The translations under genes were made by a program, and so were the position numbers. Positions 13,589-25,260 of a stretch of DNA of 35,522 bases are shown one piece after another. Numbering within the stretch: the first letter of the stretch is position 1; each line of letters begins with the position of its first letter. The notes under the pieces were generated by a model. That model was not told the origin of the DNA. It worked only from the letters and a program-made list of their open reading frames with translations, and ran no database searches. Origin of the DNA: Candidatus Hydrogenedentota bacterium (GTDB lineage Bacteria > Hydrogenedentota > Hydrogenedentia > Hydrogenedentales > JAGMZX01); assembly GCA_018005585.1 (NCBI GenBank), contig JAGMZX010000050.1:1-35522 (forward strand), written 5' to 3'.

Positions 13589-15544
13589 ATGGCTAGCGGT
13601 GAAGACAAACAGGCAAAAGACGCTGCAATGGAGTTGGCGGAAGCGGCACGGGAAACGGAGTGGCAGTTCCCGAGTTTCACGGCCGAGATGTTCAAGGGCA
13701 ATTTCCGGTGGGATTTGGTGCATCCCTACCCGGAGCAGGACCCCGAGGACAAGAAGATTGGCGATGAACTGCAGGCCAAGGTGAAGGAAGTCCTCGAGAA
13801 GTACGTGGACCCCATTGAAATCGACCGTACGGGCGAATATCCGAAGGCGGCGATCAAGGCCCTGTCGGATTTGGGCATCTTCAGCATGAAGATTTCCAAG
13901 GAATACGGCGGTCTGGGACTCTCGCAGATCAACTACGCGCGGATGCTGAGCTTCATCGCGAGTTATTGCCAGAGCACGGTGACGTGGGTGTCGGCCCATC
14001 AGTCTATCGGTGTGCCGCAGCCGCTGAAGGACTTCGGCACGCCCGAACAGAAAAAGAAGTTCCTGCCGAAGATTTGCGCGGGCGCCATTTCGGCCTTCGC
14101 ATTGACCGAACCGGACGTAGGTTCCGACCCGGCGAAGATGGGCACGACGGCCACGCCATCCGAGGATGGTTCGTACTACCTGCTCAATGGCGACAAGTTG
14201 TGGACCACGAACGGCCCGGACGCGGACATCATCGTGGTCATGGCGAAGACGCCGCCGAAGATCAAGAACGGCCGGGAAATCCCGCAGATAAGCGCCTTCG
14301 TTTTCGAGACGAAAGACGCGAACGGCAACTTCGTGCCGGGCTTTGAAGTCGTGCACCGCTGCAAGTTCATGGGCCTGAAGGGCCTGTCGAACGGACTGCT
14401 GCGTTTCAACAACGCGAAGGTGCCCGCGGAGAACATCATTGGCAAGCCGGGCATGGGCCTGAAGATCGCACTGACGACGCTGAACACGGGCCGGCTGGGC
14501 GTGCCCGCGGCCGGTGGCGGCGCGTGCAAGAGCTTCCTGGACGACGCGGCATGGTGGGCGGCCGCGCGCGTACAGTGGGGCCAGCCGGTTGGCAAGCATC
14601 AAGCGATTTCGAAAAAGATCGCGAACTACGCGGCGACAACCTTCGCCATGCAGGCCATGGTACAACTGACCTGTTCGTTCGCGGACAAGAAGAACGCGGA
14701 CATCCGCCTCGAGGCGGCCGCCGCCAAGTATTTCTGCACCGAGCAGACCTGGTCCATTTGCGACGACCTGCTCCAGGTCATGGGCGGGCGCGGCTACGAA
14801 ATGGCGACGTCGCTATACAACCGGGGCGAGAAGCCGTTCACGGTGGAGCGGTCGATGCGCGACATGCGCGTGGGCCGCATCTTCGAGGGCTCGTCTGAGG
14901 TCATGCACCTGATCATGGCGCGCGAAGCCATGGACACCCACTTCAAGCTGGCAATGCCGATCATCCAGCCGAAACCCGGTCAGAAGGAAGGCAAAGTCAG
15001 CCTGATCCTGAAGGCAATGAAATTCTACGCGGGCTGGTACCCGAAGACATGGATGCCGGCGCAGAAGAATTTCGGCGTGAAGCACCTGAGCGCGTCCAGC
15101 CGCGGTCACCTCAAGTTCGCGGCGAAGACCTGCAAGAAGCTGGCGCGGCGCCTGTTTCACACCATGGCGAAGTATGGCCCGAAACTCGAATACGAGCAGG
15201 TCATTCTCGGGAATTTCGTCGAGATCGGCGTGGACCTCTTCGTGATGGCGGCAGCCCTCTCCTACGCGGAACACCTGCTGGCCAAGAACCCGAACGACCG
15301 GACCCCGGAAGAACTGGCGGACCTGTTCTGCGAGGCTGCGCGCCACCGCATCGCCGTCAACTTCGACGCGGTCAAGCACAACTTCAACCGGAAGTACAAG
15401 AAGGTCGCCAACAACCTGATGGACGGGAAGTACCGCTGGCTGATCCAGGACGTGTACAACGAACTGCCGCCGCAGTACCGCGACTACGCAAAGAACGCGC
15501 CGAAGTCCGTGGGCGCGGAAGACCTGGCCTCGGCCCGGAAGTAG
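13589..15544 (+). CDS. Acyl-CoA dehydrogenase, long form (VLCAD/ACAD9-like architecture)
   Basis: A 651-residue FAD flavoenzyme that would catalyse the first, alpha-beta oxidation of an acyl-CoA and pass electrons to ETF. Common ACAD signatures are present: FALTEPDVGSDPAKM near 170-184, LWTTNGPDADI, MGGRGYEM, and RDMRVGRIFEGSSEVMH, where Glu433 aligns with the catalytic base of MCAD-type enzymes. Ordinary ACADs are about 380-400 residues; the extra region after about 455 (helical, Lys-rich) resembles the C-terminal half of the membrane-associated VLCAD group. The ATG has purine-rich AAGGGAAGG upstream. It is monocistronic, between its own promoter with repeated operators and a strong terminator. 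Substrate chain length cannot be read from sequence. Confidence 0.95.
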   Translation: MASGEDKQAKDAAMELAEAARETEWQFPSFTAEMFKGNFRWDLVHPYPEQDPEDKKIGDELQAKVKEVLEKYVDPIEIDRTGEYPKAAIKALSDLGIFSMKISKEYGGLGLSQINYARMLSFIASYCQSTVTWVSAHQSIGVPQPLKDFGTPEQKKKFLPKICAGAISAFALTEPDVGSDPAKMGTTATPSEDGSYYLLNGDKLWTTNGPDADIIVVMAKTPPKIKNGREIPQISAFVFETKDANGNFVPGFEVVHRCKFMGLKGLSNGLLRFNNAKVPAENIIGKPGMGLKIALTTLNTGRLGVPAAGGGACKSFLDDAAWWAAARVQWGQPVGKHQAISKKIANYAATTFAMQAMVQLTCSFADKKNADIRLEAAAAKYFCTEQTWSICDDLLQVMGGRGYEMATSLYNRGEKPFTVERSMRDMRVGRIFEGSSEVMHLIMAREAMDTHFKLAMPIIQPKPGQKEGKVSLILKAMKFYAGWYPKTWMPAQKNFGVKHLSASSRGHLKFAAKTCKKLARRLFHTMAKYGPKLEYEQVILGNFVEIGVDLFVMAAALSYAEHLLAKNPNDRTPEELADLFCEAARHRIAVNFDAVKHNFNRKYKKVANNLMDGKYRWLIQDVYNELPPQYRDYAKNAPKSVGAEDLASARK

Positions 15545-15568
15545 CAAGCGCAATCCTGGTTACATTTC

Positions 15569-15606
15569 GCGGGAGGCCTCCTTTGGGAGCGCCTCCCGCT
15601 TCTTTT
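15569..15606 (+). terminator. Intrinsic terminator after the acyl-CoA dehydrogenase gene
   Basis: GCGGGAGGC (15569-15577) pairs perfectly with GCCTCCCGC (15591-15599), followed by TTCTTTT. It lies 25 nt after the stop codon. Confidence 0.85.
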
Positions 15607-15671
15607 GAGCGAGCCGCGCATGAAACAGGCGAGAGGAGGGGGGCGGTCAACCTGCGGCGCGCGCCGGGTCA

Positions 15672-18569
<2,898 letters not shown>

Positions 18570-18626
18570 CCCCGAGAGTACTTGAATGGCAGTCAGGGGC
18601 GATCCGCAGTCTAGTGCGCACGGGCG

Positions 18627-18659
18627 AAAAAGACCACCGGCCGCCGCGCCTGTGCGGCG
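18627..18659 (-). terminator. Weak terminator-like hairpin after pilT
   Basis: On the minus strand CGCCGC-ACAGGC-GCGGCG (18659-18642) is followed by a T5 run, but only after about 10 nt, so termination would be partial at best. Confidence 0.3.
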
Positions 18660-19760
18660 CTACACGCCCAGGATGCCGCCGCGCGTCGAGCTGAGCCGGA
18701 TACCCTGGAGCATCATCTGCAGTTCCTCGGGGTTATCCGAGGCCTCGAGCGCCGTATCGAGCGAAATCAGGTTGCGCCGGACCAGGTCGTGCAGGCTGTC
18801 GTTAAAGGTCTGCATGCCCGCTTCGCGACCCTGCTGGATGGCGAGCGTGATCTGGGCAACGCGGTTCTCCTTGATCAGCTTGCGCACCGCCGGCGTGTTG
18901 AACATGACCTCGCAGATGGGCACGCGGCCAACGCCGTCCTTCCGGGGCAGCAGGCGCATGCACATCATGGCGCGCAGGTTGATGGAAAGCTGCGAGCGCA
19001 CCTGGTCGTGCTGGGTCGAGGGAAACAAGTCGATGATGCGGTCCACCGTCTGCATCGCGTTGGTCGTGTGGAGCGTGCTGAACACGAGATGCCCCGTCTC
19101 GGACGCGCTGATCGCGGCTTGAAACGTCTCGATGTCGCGCATTTCGCCGATCAGAATCACGTCCGGGTCCTGCCGCATCACGGAACGCAGCGCAGTCGAG
19201 AAATCCTGCGTGTCGATGGTGATCTCGCGCTGGTTGATGACCGCCATACGGTCGTAGTGGATATATTCAATCGGGTCTTCGATGGTGACGACGTGGCAAC
19301 GCCTGCGGTCGTTGATGTAGTCGACAATCGAGGCGAGCGTCGTGGATTTGCCGCTGCCGGTCGTGCCGGTAATCAGGATGAGACCGCGCTGCATCTTCGC
19401 GAAGCTCTCGACCGAGACCGGCAGATTCAGTTGCTCGAAATTCAGGATTTTCGTCTTGATCCGGCGCATCACGATCGATACGCTGCCGCGCTGCCGGAAC
19501 ACGTTGACACGGAAGCGCCCAACGCCTTTCTCGGTGAAGGACAAGTCGATTTCGCCCCGTTTCGCGAAGAATGCCTTCTGATCCGCCGAGAGCAGTTCGT
19601 CCAGAATCGCATCGACATGCTCGCGATGGAGCGGCTCGCCTTCCTGGGCCGCAAGCAGGCCGTCAACCCGGAAATAGGCGGGGCTGCCGGTCTTGAGATG
19701 GATGTCGGACGCGTCTTTCTGGACCGCCCGCTGCAAGAGTTTCGTAAACTGCTGATTCAC
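18660..19760 (-). CDS. pilT: PilT/PilU-type pilus retraction ATPase
   Basis: A hexameric ATPase of 366 residues that would drive type IV pilus retraction from the cytoplasmic face. The N-terminal domain (DASDIHLKTGSPAYFRVDG) is PilT-like. Walker A GTTGSGKST is at residues 132-140. The Asp box TIEDPIEY, Walker B DPDVILIGEMRD and His box STLHTTNAMQTVDRIIDLFP follow. The C-terminal AVRKLIKE corresponds to the AIRNLIRE retraction motif. Its GTG start overlaps the ftsZ stop codon (GTGA), so it is translationally coupled to ftsZ, an unusual partner. PilU is the alternative; the sequence alone does not settle it. A pilin-like gene is in the window at 33-34 kb. Confidence 0.92.
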   Translation of the reverse strand: MNQQFTKLLQRAVQKDASDIHLKTGSPAYFRVDGLLAAQEGEPLHREHVDAILDELLSADQKAFFAKRGEIDLSFTEKGVGRFRVNVFRQRGSVSIVMRRIKTKILNFEQLNLPVSVESFAKMQRGLILITGTTGSGKSTTLASIVDYINDRRRCHVVTIEDPIEYIHYDRMAVINQREITIDTQDFSTALRSVMRQDPDVILIGEMRDIETFQAAISASETGHLVFSTLHTTNAMQTVDRIIDLFPSTQHDQVRSQLSINLRAMMCMRLLPRKDGVGRVPICEVMFNTPAVRKLIKENRVAQITLAIQQGREAGMQTFNDSLHDLVRRNLISLDTALEASDNPEELQMMLQGIRLSSTRGGILGV

Positions 19761-21001
19761 TTTGCCCTCTTCTTCATCCGTTTTCGCAGAAACGCGGGGA
19801 TGCTGAAGTCTTCATCCGAGTCTTGCTCCGCGACGCCGGAAAACTGCGGCTCCCGTTCCATCGTCCGTTCTTCCGGAAACAGGAACTGCTCCTCCGGCTC
19901 TGCGATGACCAGTTGGGGCGCGGGTTTCACCGGTTCCGGCTTCGGCGCCGGTTTCGGCGCGGACGCGGCCACCTCGACGGGACGCGGCCGGGCGCTTGCC
20001 TCGCCGGGAGCTTGCTCGCCGGCTGCGGGGCTGGGGAACCCCGCGGCGATCACCGTAACCTGGAGTTCCGGGTGTTCGACGTCGTCAACCACGACGCCGA
20101 CAATAATGTTCGCGTTCGGGTCGGCGGCTTCCTTGACCGTATTCACGGCTTCCTCAACCTCGCGCATCCGCATGTCGCAGCCGCCGCGCACGTTTACGAG
20201 CACGCCTTTGGCGCCGTTGATCGTCGATTGTTCGAGCAAGGGGCTGACGATGGCCTCTTCGGCCGCGCGGATGGCGCGCCCGTCGCCCTCGGCCACGCCG
20301 ATGCCCATAAGCGCGCGGCCCTTGGCCTGCATAATCGTGCGCACGTCGTTGAAGTCCGCATTGACCAGGCCCGTGACGGTGATCAGTTCGGTGACCGCGC
20401 GCACGCCGTTGTGCAGCACTTCGTCCGCGCGCCGGAACGCGTCCAGCAGCGAGATGTTGTCGCGGCAGAGGTCGGCCACGCGGTCGTTTGGCACTACGAT
20501 CAGGGAATCGACGTGCTCCTCGAGGTCGCGCAGGCCCGCGAGCGCGTTGTTCATGCGCTCGCGGTTCTCGAATCCGAACGGAAGGGTGACGATCGCCACG
20601 GTCAGCGCGCCCGCGTCCGCGGCTTCTTCCGCGACAATGGGGCTCGCGCCGGTTCCCGTGCCGCCGCCCAGGCCGATCGTCAGAAAGACCATGTCGGCGC
20701 CGCGGATGACTTCGCGTATCCGTTCCCGATCCTCTTCCGCCGCCCGCTTGCCGATGTCCGGAATAGCGCCGGAACCGAGGCCGTTCGTGATTTGCGCGCC
20801 CACCTGGAGGCGCGTGCCCGCGCGGGACTGCTTGAGCGCCTGGGCGTCGGTGTTGATCGCGATGAATTCAACGTCCGACAGCCCGGCGTCGATCATGCGG
20901 TTCACGGCGTTGCCGCCGCCCCCGCCAATGCCGCAGACCTTGATGACCGCGCGCTGATCGAAAGACTGGAACTCGTCCGCTGTGCCTATGGTCTTGCTCA
21001 T
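19757..21001 (-). CDS. ftsZ: Cell division protein FtsZ
   Basis: The tubulin-like GTPase that forms the division ring, 414 residues. VCGIGGGGGNAVNRMI is at about 22-37 and the tubulin signature GGGTGTGAS at 112-120. DVRTIMQAKGRALMGIG and a GTPase C-terminal domain ending near residue 316 follow. A Pro/Ala/Glu-rich linker then leads to the conserved tail DFSIPAFLRKRMKKRAK, which normally binds FtsA or ZipA. Start fixed by GAGGG about 6 nt before ATG 21001. The stop overlaps the pilT start by 4 nt. ftsQ ends 166 nt upstream, with no ftsA between them. Confidence 0.98.
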   Translation of the reverse strand: MSKTIGTADEFQSFDQRAVIKVCGIGGGGGNAVNRMIDAGLSDVEFIAINTDAQALKQSRAGTRLQVGAQITNGLGSGAIPDIGKRAAEEDRERIREVIRGADMVFLTIGLGGGTGTGASPIVAEEAADAGALTVAIVTLPFGFENRERMNNALAGLRDLEEHVDSLIVVPNDRVADLCRDNISLLDAFRRADEVLHNGVRAVTELITVTGLVNADFNDVRTIMQAKGRALMGIGVAEGDGRAIRAAEEAIVSPLLEQSTINGAKGVLVNVRGGCDMRMREVEEAVNTVKEAADPNANIIVGVVVDDVEHPELQVTVIAAGFPSPAAGEQAPGEASARPRPVEVAASAPKPAPKPEPVKPAPQLVIAEPEEQFLFPEERTMEREPQFSGVAEQDSDEDFSIPAFLRKRMKKRAK

Positions 21002-21119
21002 GGTTTCCCTCTTCACGTCCGCCCGCGAACCGGCTGGACCGTCGGGGATGCGCCTCGGAAACCCTGCCGCGGCCATCTTACCACCGGTTGCGAATGCGGC
21101 ACAATTTGTCCGGCCCGAC

Positions 21120-21167
21120 GCCGGGGCATTCCCCGGCCGCCTGCCGGCCCTCTTTCCCTGGCCGGCC
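21120..21167 (-). other. Pair of GC-rich hairpins between ftsQ and ftsZ
   Basis: GCCGGGG-CATT-CCCCGGC (21120-21137) and GCCGGCC-N10-GGCCGGC (21143-21166) are two perfect 7-bp stems directly after the ftsQ stop. No U-run follows. They may process or attenuate the division transcript. A weak minus-strand promoter (TTGTGC, 18 bp, TAAGAT) lies between them and ftsZ, near 21070-21100. Confidence 0.4.
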
Positions 21168-21953
21168 TCAGTGGACGACCACCTCGTCTTTGAATCGCAA
21201 ATCGATATATTCGTTGCACGCGATCTGGCTGCCTTTCGCGCGCCAGAAAACATCCAGCCGTTTCGCCTGGCCCTCGAAATCCGCGTGGCCCCAGCGGATT
21301 TCGAAGTCGAGATCGTTGCAGAACATGAGGATCTCGTTGGGGCTCAGCGCCGCGATTTCCGATACGGTCACATCGCGCGCCATGGGCATCTCGCGGTACG
21401 CCCGCCACACCGCCAAGGCTCCCTGAAGCGACGGGTGCGTGAGACGGTCGCCCACCTGGACGTAGCCGAGCCCGCGCACATTGGTGATGAAGGGGCCGCA
21501 CTTGCGGGCATTCGCGTCTATTTCTTCGAGCACCACGCCCTCCGCGTCCACCTCGAACAGACGATTGTTGACAATCAGCGTGGCCAGCGGCTCGCGTTCC
21601 GAGACGCGGATCAGCACGACATCGGGAAAAGCGCGGCGGATCACGCAATCGCGCACATAAGGGATGCGTTCGATGCGGTCGCGCACGGCCTGCACATCCA
21701 GGAACAGCACGTTGTCCGTTTCCGTGATGCCCGCGACGGCGCGAATCGTTTCCGCCGGGATGCGCTGCGCGCCTTCGATGCGCAGACATTGGACCCGCAG
21801 GGCCGGCGCCGTGCGCACGTATGCATACGCGGCAATCACCACGGCAGTCAGCACGGCGATGCCAATCACCGCTTCGGTCCAGCGCAATACACGACGGATG
21901 CGCGCGCCGCGGTTGCCACGCCGCGGCGTGTGTTTCCGGTGCGGTCTGGCCAT
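21168..21953 (-). CDS. ftsQ: Cell division protein FtsQ
   Basis: A bitopic inner-membrane divisome protein of 261 residues. A basic cytoplasmic tail (about 1-24) is followed by one transmembrane segment of about 27-46 (AVIGIAVLTAVVIAAYAYV). A POTRA domain comes next, starting at about 53 (LRVQCLRIEGAQRIPAETIR, FPDVVLIRVSEREPLA), then the beta domain. The stop of murC and the start of ftsQ share one base (TGATG), so they are coupled. The order murC-ftsQ-ftsZ matches a shortened dcw cluster; murB, ddl and ftsA are absent from their usual positions. Confidence 0.92.
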   Translation of the reverse strand: MARPHRKHTPRRGNRGARIRRVLRWTEAVIGIAVLTAVVIAAYAYVRTAPALRVQCLRIEGAQRIPAETIRAVAGITETDNVLFLDVQAVRDRIERIPYVRDCVIRRAFPDVVLIRVSEREPLATLIVNNRLFEVDAEGVVLEEIDANARKCGPFITNVRGLGYVQVGDRLTHPSLQGALAVWRAYREMPMARDVTVSEIAALSPNEILMFCNDLDFEIRWGHADFEGQAKRLDVFWRAKGSQIACNEYIDLRFKDEVVVH

Positions 21954-23386
21954 CAGCGTCGTCTCAGCGCCTCCAATAACGGTTCACAAATGCGATTGAT
22001 GTTGCCCGCGCCCAGCACGAGCACCACGTCGCCCGGCTTCAGGCCGGGCACGATATGCTCCGGCACGGCATACATGTCCTGCACCAGTTCGACCTGCTGC
22101 GCGCCCTGCCGCCGCGCCGCATCGACAATCAGGCTGGAATCCACGCCCGGCATCGGCTCCTCGCGCGACGGGTAGATGTCGGTGACCAGGCTGCGGTCCA
22201 CGCTGCCCAGGACGCGCCCAAACTCCTCGCAGAAGAACTTCGTCCTGCTGTACAAGTGCGGCTGGAATATGCAGACGATGCGGCCCGGCCCGGTCATGCG
22301 CACCGCCTCGAACGTGCTGGCGATCTCCGTCGGGTGGTGCGCGTAATCCTCGACCACGACCACGCCATCGTGCCGGCCGCGCACTTGCAGCCGCCGCTGC
22401 ACCCCGTCAAACTGGCGCAGACCGTCCGCGATGACCCCGAAGCGCATGCCCAGGCACAAGCCAACGGCGCACGCGCCGAGCGCGTTGCGCACGTTGTGCG
22501 GGCCGAGGGCGTTGATGTCCAGTTCCCCGAGACGCCCCGTGGCGGGCAGCCGCTCGTCGCGGCTCACCACCTCGAAACGCAAGCGTGCCTGGCTGAGCTG
22601 GTCCGCAGGCGCGCGGTTCGGGTCGGGGACTGCAAGACGGACGTTCCGGCCCTGCAACGACGCGCCGTCGTCCAATCCGTACGTGATACAGACGCTCTCG
22701 ATATCATCGAGGATCGCGCGGACATTGGGATCGTCATAGCACACGATGGAATACCCGTAGAACGGCACGCCATTGCAGAAATCGGTGAAGGCGCGCTTGA
22801 TCCGGTCGAGCGTGCCAAAGTACTCGAGATGTTCCGCGTCGATGCTCGTAACCACGGCGATGGTCGGGTGCAGCCGCAGGAACGAGCCGTCGTGTTCGTC
22901 CGCCTCCGCTACGAGGCAGTCGCCAGTGCCCCAGCGCGCGTTCGTCCCGCTGCGGTGGAGGATGCCGCCGACGATGCTGGTGGCGCCCACGTTGGCGCGG
23001 TCGAGGAACGTGCTGATCATCGAGGTCGTCGTGGTCTTCCCGTGCGTGCCGCCAACCGCCACCGCCTCCGGCTTCAGCCGCATCAGGTCCGCCAGCAGGT
23101 CGCTGCGCTGAATCACCGGAATGCCGCGCCGTGTCGCCGCAACCACTTCCACGTTGTCCTCGCGCACCGCCGCCGAGATTACGAGGATGCCCGCATCGCC
23201 GATGTTCGAGGCCTGATGGTCCTCAAAAAACTTCAGGCCATTGTGTTCCAGGCGCTGCGTAATCTCCGAAGCCGCCAAGTCGGAACCGGACACTTCATAA
23301 CCGAGATTCAGGAGAATCTCGGCAAGACCGCTCATGCCGATACCTCCGACACCGACGAAGTGTACTTTTCGCTTACTCCCATTCAC
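21953..23386 (-). CDS. murC: UDP-N-acetylmuramate--L-alanine ligase
   Basis: Adds L-Ala to UDP-MurNAc with ATP in the cytosol. 477 residues from a GTG at 23386; the open frame runs further upstream but no other start fits the family, and this one begins just before KVHFVGVGGIGMSGLAEIL. The P-loop GGTHGKTTTT is at about 112-121. EADEHDGSFL, HPTEIASTFEA (in EDYAHHPTEI) and FQPHLYSRTKFF are present, all typical of MurC. AGGGG lies 8 nt before the GTG. A perfect -10 at 23426-23431 gives a leader of about 30 nt, supporting this start. It heads the division operon. Confidence 0.97.
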   Translation of the reverse strand: MNGSKRKVHFVGVGGIGMSGLAEILLNLGYEVSGSDLAASEITQRLEHNGLKFFEDHQASNIGDAGILVISAAVREDNVEVVAATRRGIPVIQRSDLLADLMRLKPEAVAVGGTHGKTTTTSMISTFLDRANVGATSIVGGILHRSGTNARWGTGDCLVAEADEHDGSFLRLHPTIAVVTSIDAEHLEYFGTLDRIKRAFTDFCNGVPFYGYSIVCYDDPNVRAILDDIESVCITYGLDDGASLQGRNVRLAVPDPNRAPADQLSQARLRFEVVSRDERLPATGRLGELDINALGPHNVRNALGACAVGLCLGMRFGVIADGLRQFDGVQRRLQVRGRHDGVVVVEDYAHHPTEIASTFEAVRMTGPGRIVCIFQPHLYSRTKFFCEEFGRVLGSVDRSLVTDIYPSREEPMPGVDSSLIVDAARRQGAQQVELVQDMYAVPEHIVPGLKPGDVVLVLGAGNINRICEPLLEALRRR

Positions 23387-23425
23387 GGAAGAGGCCCCTG
23401 ACCGCAATATATTGTGGCACCGCGC

Positions 23426-23454
23426 ATTATAACATCTACAGACAGATAAGGGAA
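23426..23454 (-). promoter_or_regulatory. Predicted promoter of murC-ftsQ-ftsZ
   Basis: Minus strand: TTCCCT (23454-23449, poor match), 17 bp, perfect TATAAT (23431-23426). Expected start near 23419, about 33 nt before the murC GTG. Confidence 0.5.
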
Positions 23455-23510
23455 GCCTCTTCTTTCTGCCGAAAAGGCCTTCCCTTCCCGGCAGACGCAA
23501 GGGCCATCCC

Positions 23511-23538
23511 TTGACACAAAGCACCATTATCATAAATT
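23511..23538 (+). promoter_or_regulatory. Predicted promoter of cobA/hemD
   Basis: Perfect TTGACA (23511-23516), 16 bp, TAAATT (23533-23538, 4 of 6), in a strikingly AT-rich stretch of about 60 bp. The leader to the ATG at 23670 would be about 125 nt; no riboswitch was recognised in it. Confidence 0.45.
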
Positions 23539-23669
23539 TATCATTTTATCAAGTAATGTTTTTCTTGCCTCGCGGCAGGTTTACCAGACACGACACGACG
23601 GCAAGCGGGGTGCGCGGACAACGCCTCTGCTGTTACCATAGGCGCATTGGTGCGATGGGATACGCCGCC

Positions 23670-25190
23670 ATGAGCGAATTCGGCAAGGTCTATCTCGTCG
23701 GCGCGGGGCCGGGCGACCCAGCCCTGATAACGGTGCGGGGCCGCGCGTTGCTGGAATGCGCTGATGTAGTCATTTATGACGCCTTGATACATCCGGAACT
23801 GCTGTGTTTGGCGCCGCGCGCGGAACACGTTTACGTGGGCAAACAGGCGGAACGCCACAGCCTGCCACAGGATGATATCAATCGTATTCTTCTGGAGCAC
23901 GCGTCGCGCTGCGGGTGCGTCGTACGGCTGAAAGGCGGCGACCCGTTCGTGTTCGGGCGCGGCGGCGAAGAGGCGGCCGCGCTGGCGGCGGCGGGCGTGC
24001 CATTCGAGATCGTGCCGGGCGTGACCGCGGGCGTGGCGGGCCCCGCATACGCGGGCATACCGGTAACGCATCGCGGACTTTCCTCGAGCGTGACGTTCCT
24101 GAGCGCGCACGGCGCGCCCGGGGAGCCGTCGCGTCTGACCAACATCGCGAAGACGATGCTTGAGGGGACGCAGGTCATATACATGGGCGTGACAAAACTC
24201 GCGCAGGTCACGGATGCGCTCATACGCGCCGGACGCGCGCCGGACACGCCCGCCGCGGCCGTCGAGTGGGCGGCCTTCGCTCGTCAGCGCACGATCACCG
24301 GGACCCTGGGGACATTGAGCGATCGGTGTATCCGCGCGAACCTCGAAGCGCCCGCCATTGTCGTGGTTGGCCCCGTCGTAACGCTGCACGAAACGCTGCG
24401 CTGGTTCGAGAAACGGCCGCTGCACGGGCTGCGCGCAGCCGTGACGCATGCGGAGCAGCATGCGGGCGCGCTGGAACAGCGCCTGCGCGACCTCGGAGCG
24501 GACGTATTCGCGTTACCGGCGCTGCGCATCGAAACGGTGGACACCCTGCCGGATATCGACCCCGGCGCCTACGACTGGGTCGTACTGACGAGCGCGAACG
24601 CGGCCGCCATGCTCTTTCAACTGCTCGCGCGGTCGCGTCACGACGCGCGCGCCCTCGCCGGAGTGCGCCTGTGTGCCGCGGGCACGCCGAGCGTGCTCGA
24701 AACCCTGCGCCGGCGCTGCATCGAGCCCGATGCCGTCCCCGCGCATTTCGGCGCGGGAGCGGCGGCCGACGCGATAGAGGCCTGCGGCGGACCCCTGAAA
24801 GGGAAACGCGTACTGCTGCCGCGCGCCGACATTGCCCGCGCCGCGCTCGCCAGCGCGTTGCGCGAGCGGGGCGCGACGGTTGAAGAACTTGTGGGATGGC
24901 GCAGGGTGCCCGCGCCTGTCGCACGCGAAACGGTTCAGGCGTTCCTCGCGTTCGACCCGGAAGTCGTCGTCTTTACGAACAGCGCGGGAGCCGCGCACTT
25001 CGCCTCCTTCTTTACCGGCGTGGAAATCGCGGCGCTGAGAGAACGCGCCGCCATAGCGTCGCTCGGGCCCGTCACCAGCGCTGCGGCCCGGGAACGGGGT
25101 TTCAAGGTCGCCGTCGAGCCTGCGCAGCCGGACATTCCGCATCTGATTGAAGCCATATGCCAGTGGCGGCTTCAAAAGTGCAGACCATGA
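23670..25190 (+). CDS. cobA/hemD: Fused uroporphyrinogen-III C-methyltransferase / uroporphyrinogen-III synthase
   Basis: A bifunctional protein of 506 residues. The N-terminal domain (about 1-250) is a SAM uroporphyrinogen-III methyltransferase that makes precorrin-2/sirohydrochlorin: KVYLVGAGPGDPALITVRG, RLKGGDPFVFGRGGEE, VPGVTAGVAGPAYAGIPVTHR and VIYMGVTKL are diagnostic. The second domain (about 258-500) has the alternating alpha/beta HemD fold (DWVVLTSANAAAMLF, GKRVLLPRADIAR, VVFTNSAGAAHF), which makes the uroporphyrinogen-III substrate. The fusion is well known in other bacteria. It serves siroheme or cobalamin synthesis. ATG 23670 is chosen because it precedes the family start closely; an ATG at 23655 is possible. 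No other tetrapyrrole genes are in the window. Confidence 0.93.
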   Translation: MSEFGKVYLVGAGPGDPALITVRGRALLECADVVIYDALIHPELLCLAPRAEHVYVGKQAERHSLPQDDINRILLEHASRCGCVVRLKGGDPFVFGRGGEEAAALAAAGVPFEIVPGVTAGVAGPAYAGIPVTHRGLSSSVTFLSAHGAPGEPSRLTNIAKTMLEGTQVIYMGVTKLAQVTDALIRAGRAPDTPAAAVEWAAFARQRTITGTLGTLSDRCIRANLEAPAIVVVGPVVTLHETLRWFEKRPLHGLRAAVTHAEQHAGALEQRLRDLGADVFALPALRIETVDTLPDIDPGAYDWVVLTSANAAAMLFQLLARSRHDARALAGVRLCAAGTPSVLETLRRRCIEPDAVPAHFGAGAAADAIEACGGPLKGKRVLLPRADIARAALASALRERGATVEELVGWRRVPAPVARETVQAFLAFDPEVVVFTNSAGAAHFASFFTGVEIAALRERAAIASLGPVTSAAARERGFKVAVEPAQPDIPHLIEAICQWRLQKCRP

Positions 25191-25260
25191 GTCGGAGACG
25201 GCGCGCGCCGGCGGCCCGATTACGGGAATCGCGCATCTGGTTACATTCGGTAATTGGGGA

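Noticed and set aside
18789-20957. A 722-codon open frame on the plus strand across pilT and ftsZ
   Set aside because: It is antisense to two well-recognised genes, has an Arg/His/Ala-biased product without domains, and reflects the high GC content.
22055-23401. A 448-codon plus-strand frame over murC
   Set aside because: Antisense shadow; murC motifs are intact on the minus strand.
25147-25260. Longer start of the glycoside hydrolase
   Set aside because: It would overlap cobA/hemD, and the signal peptide would be buried about 40 residues into the protein.
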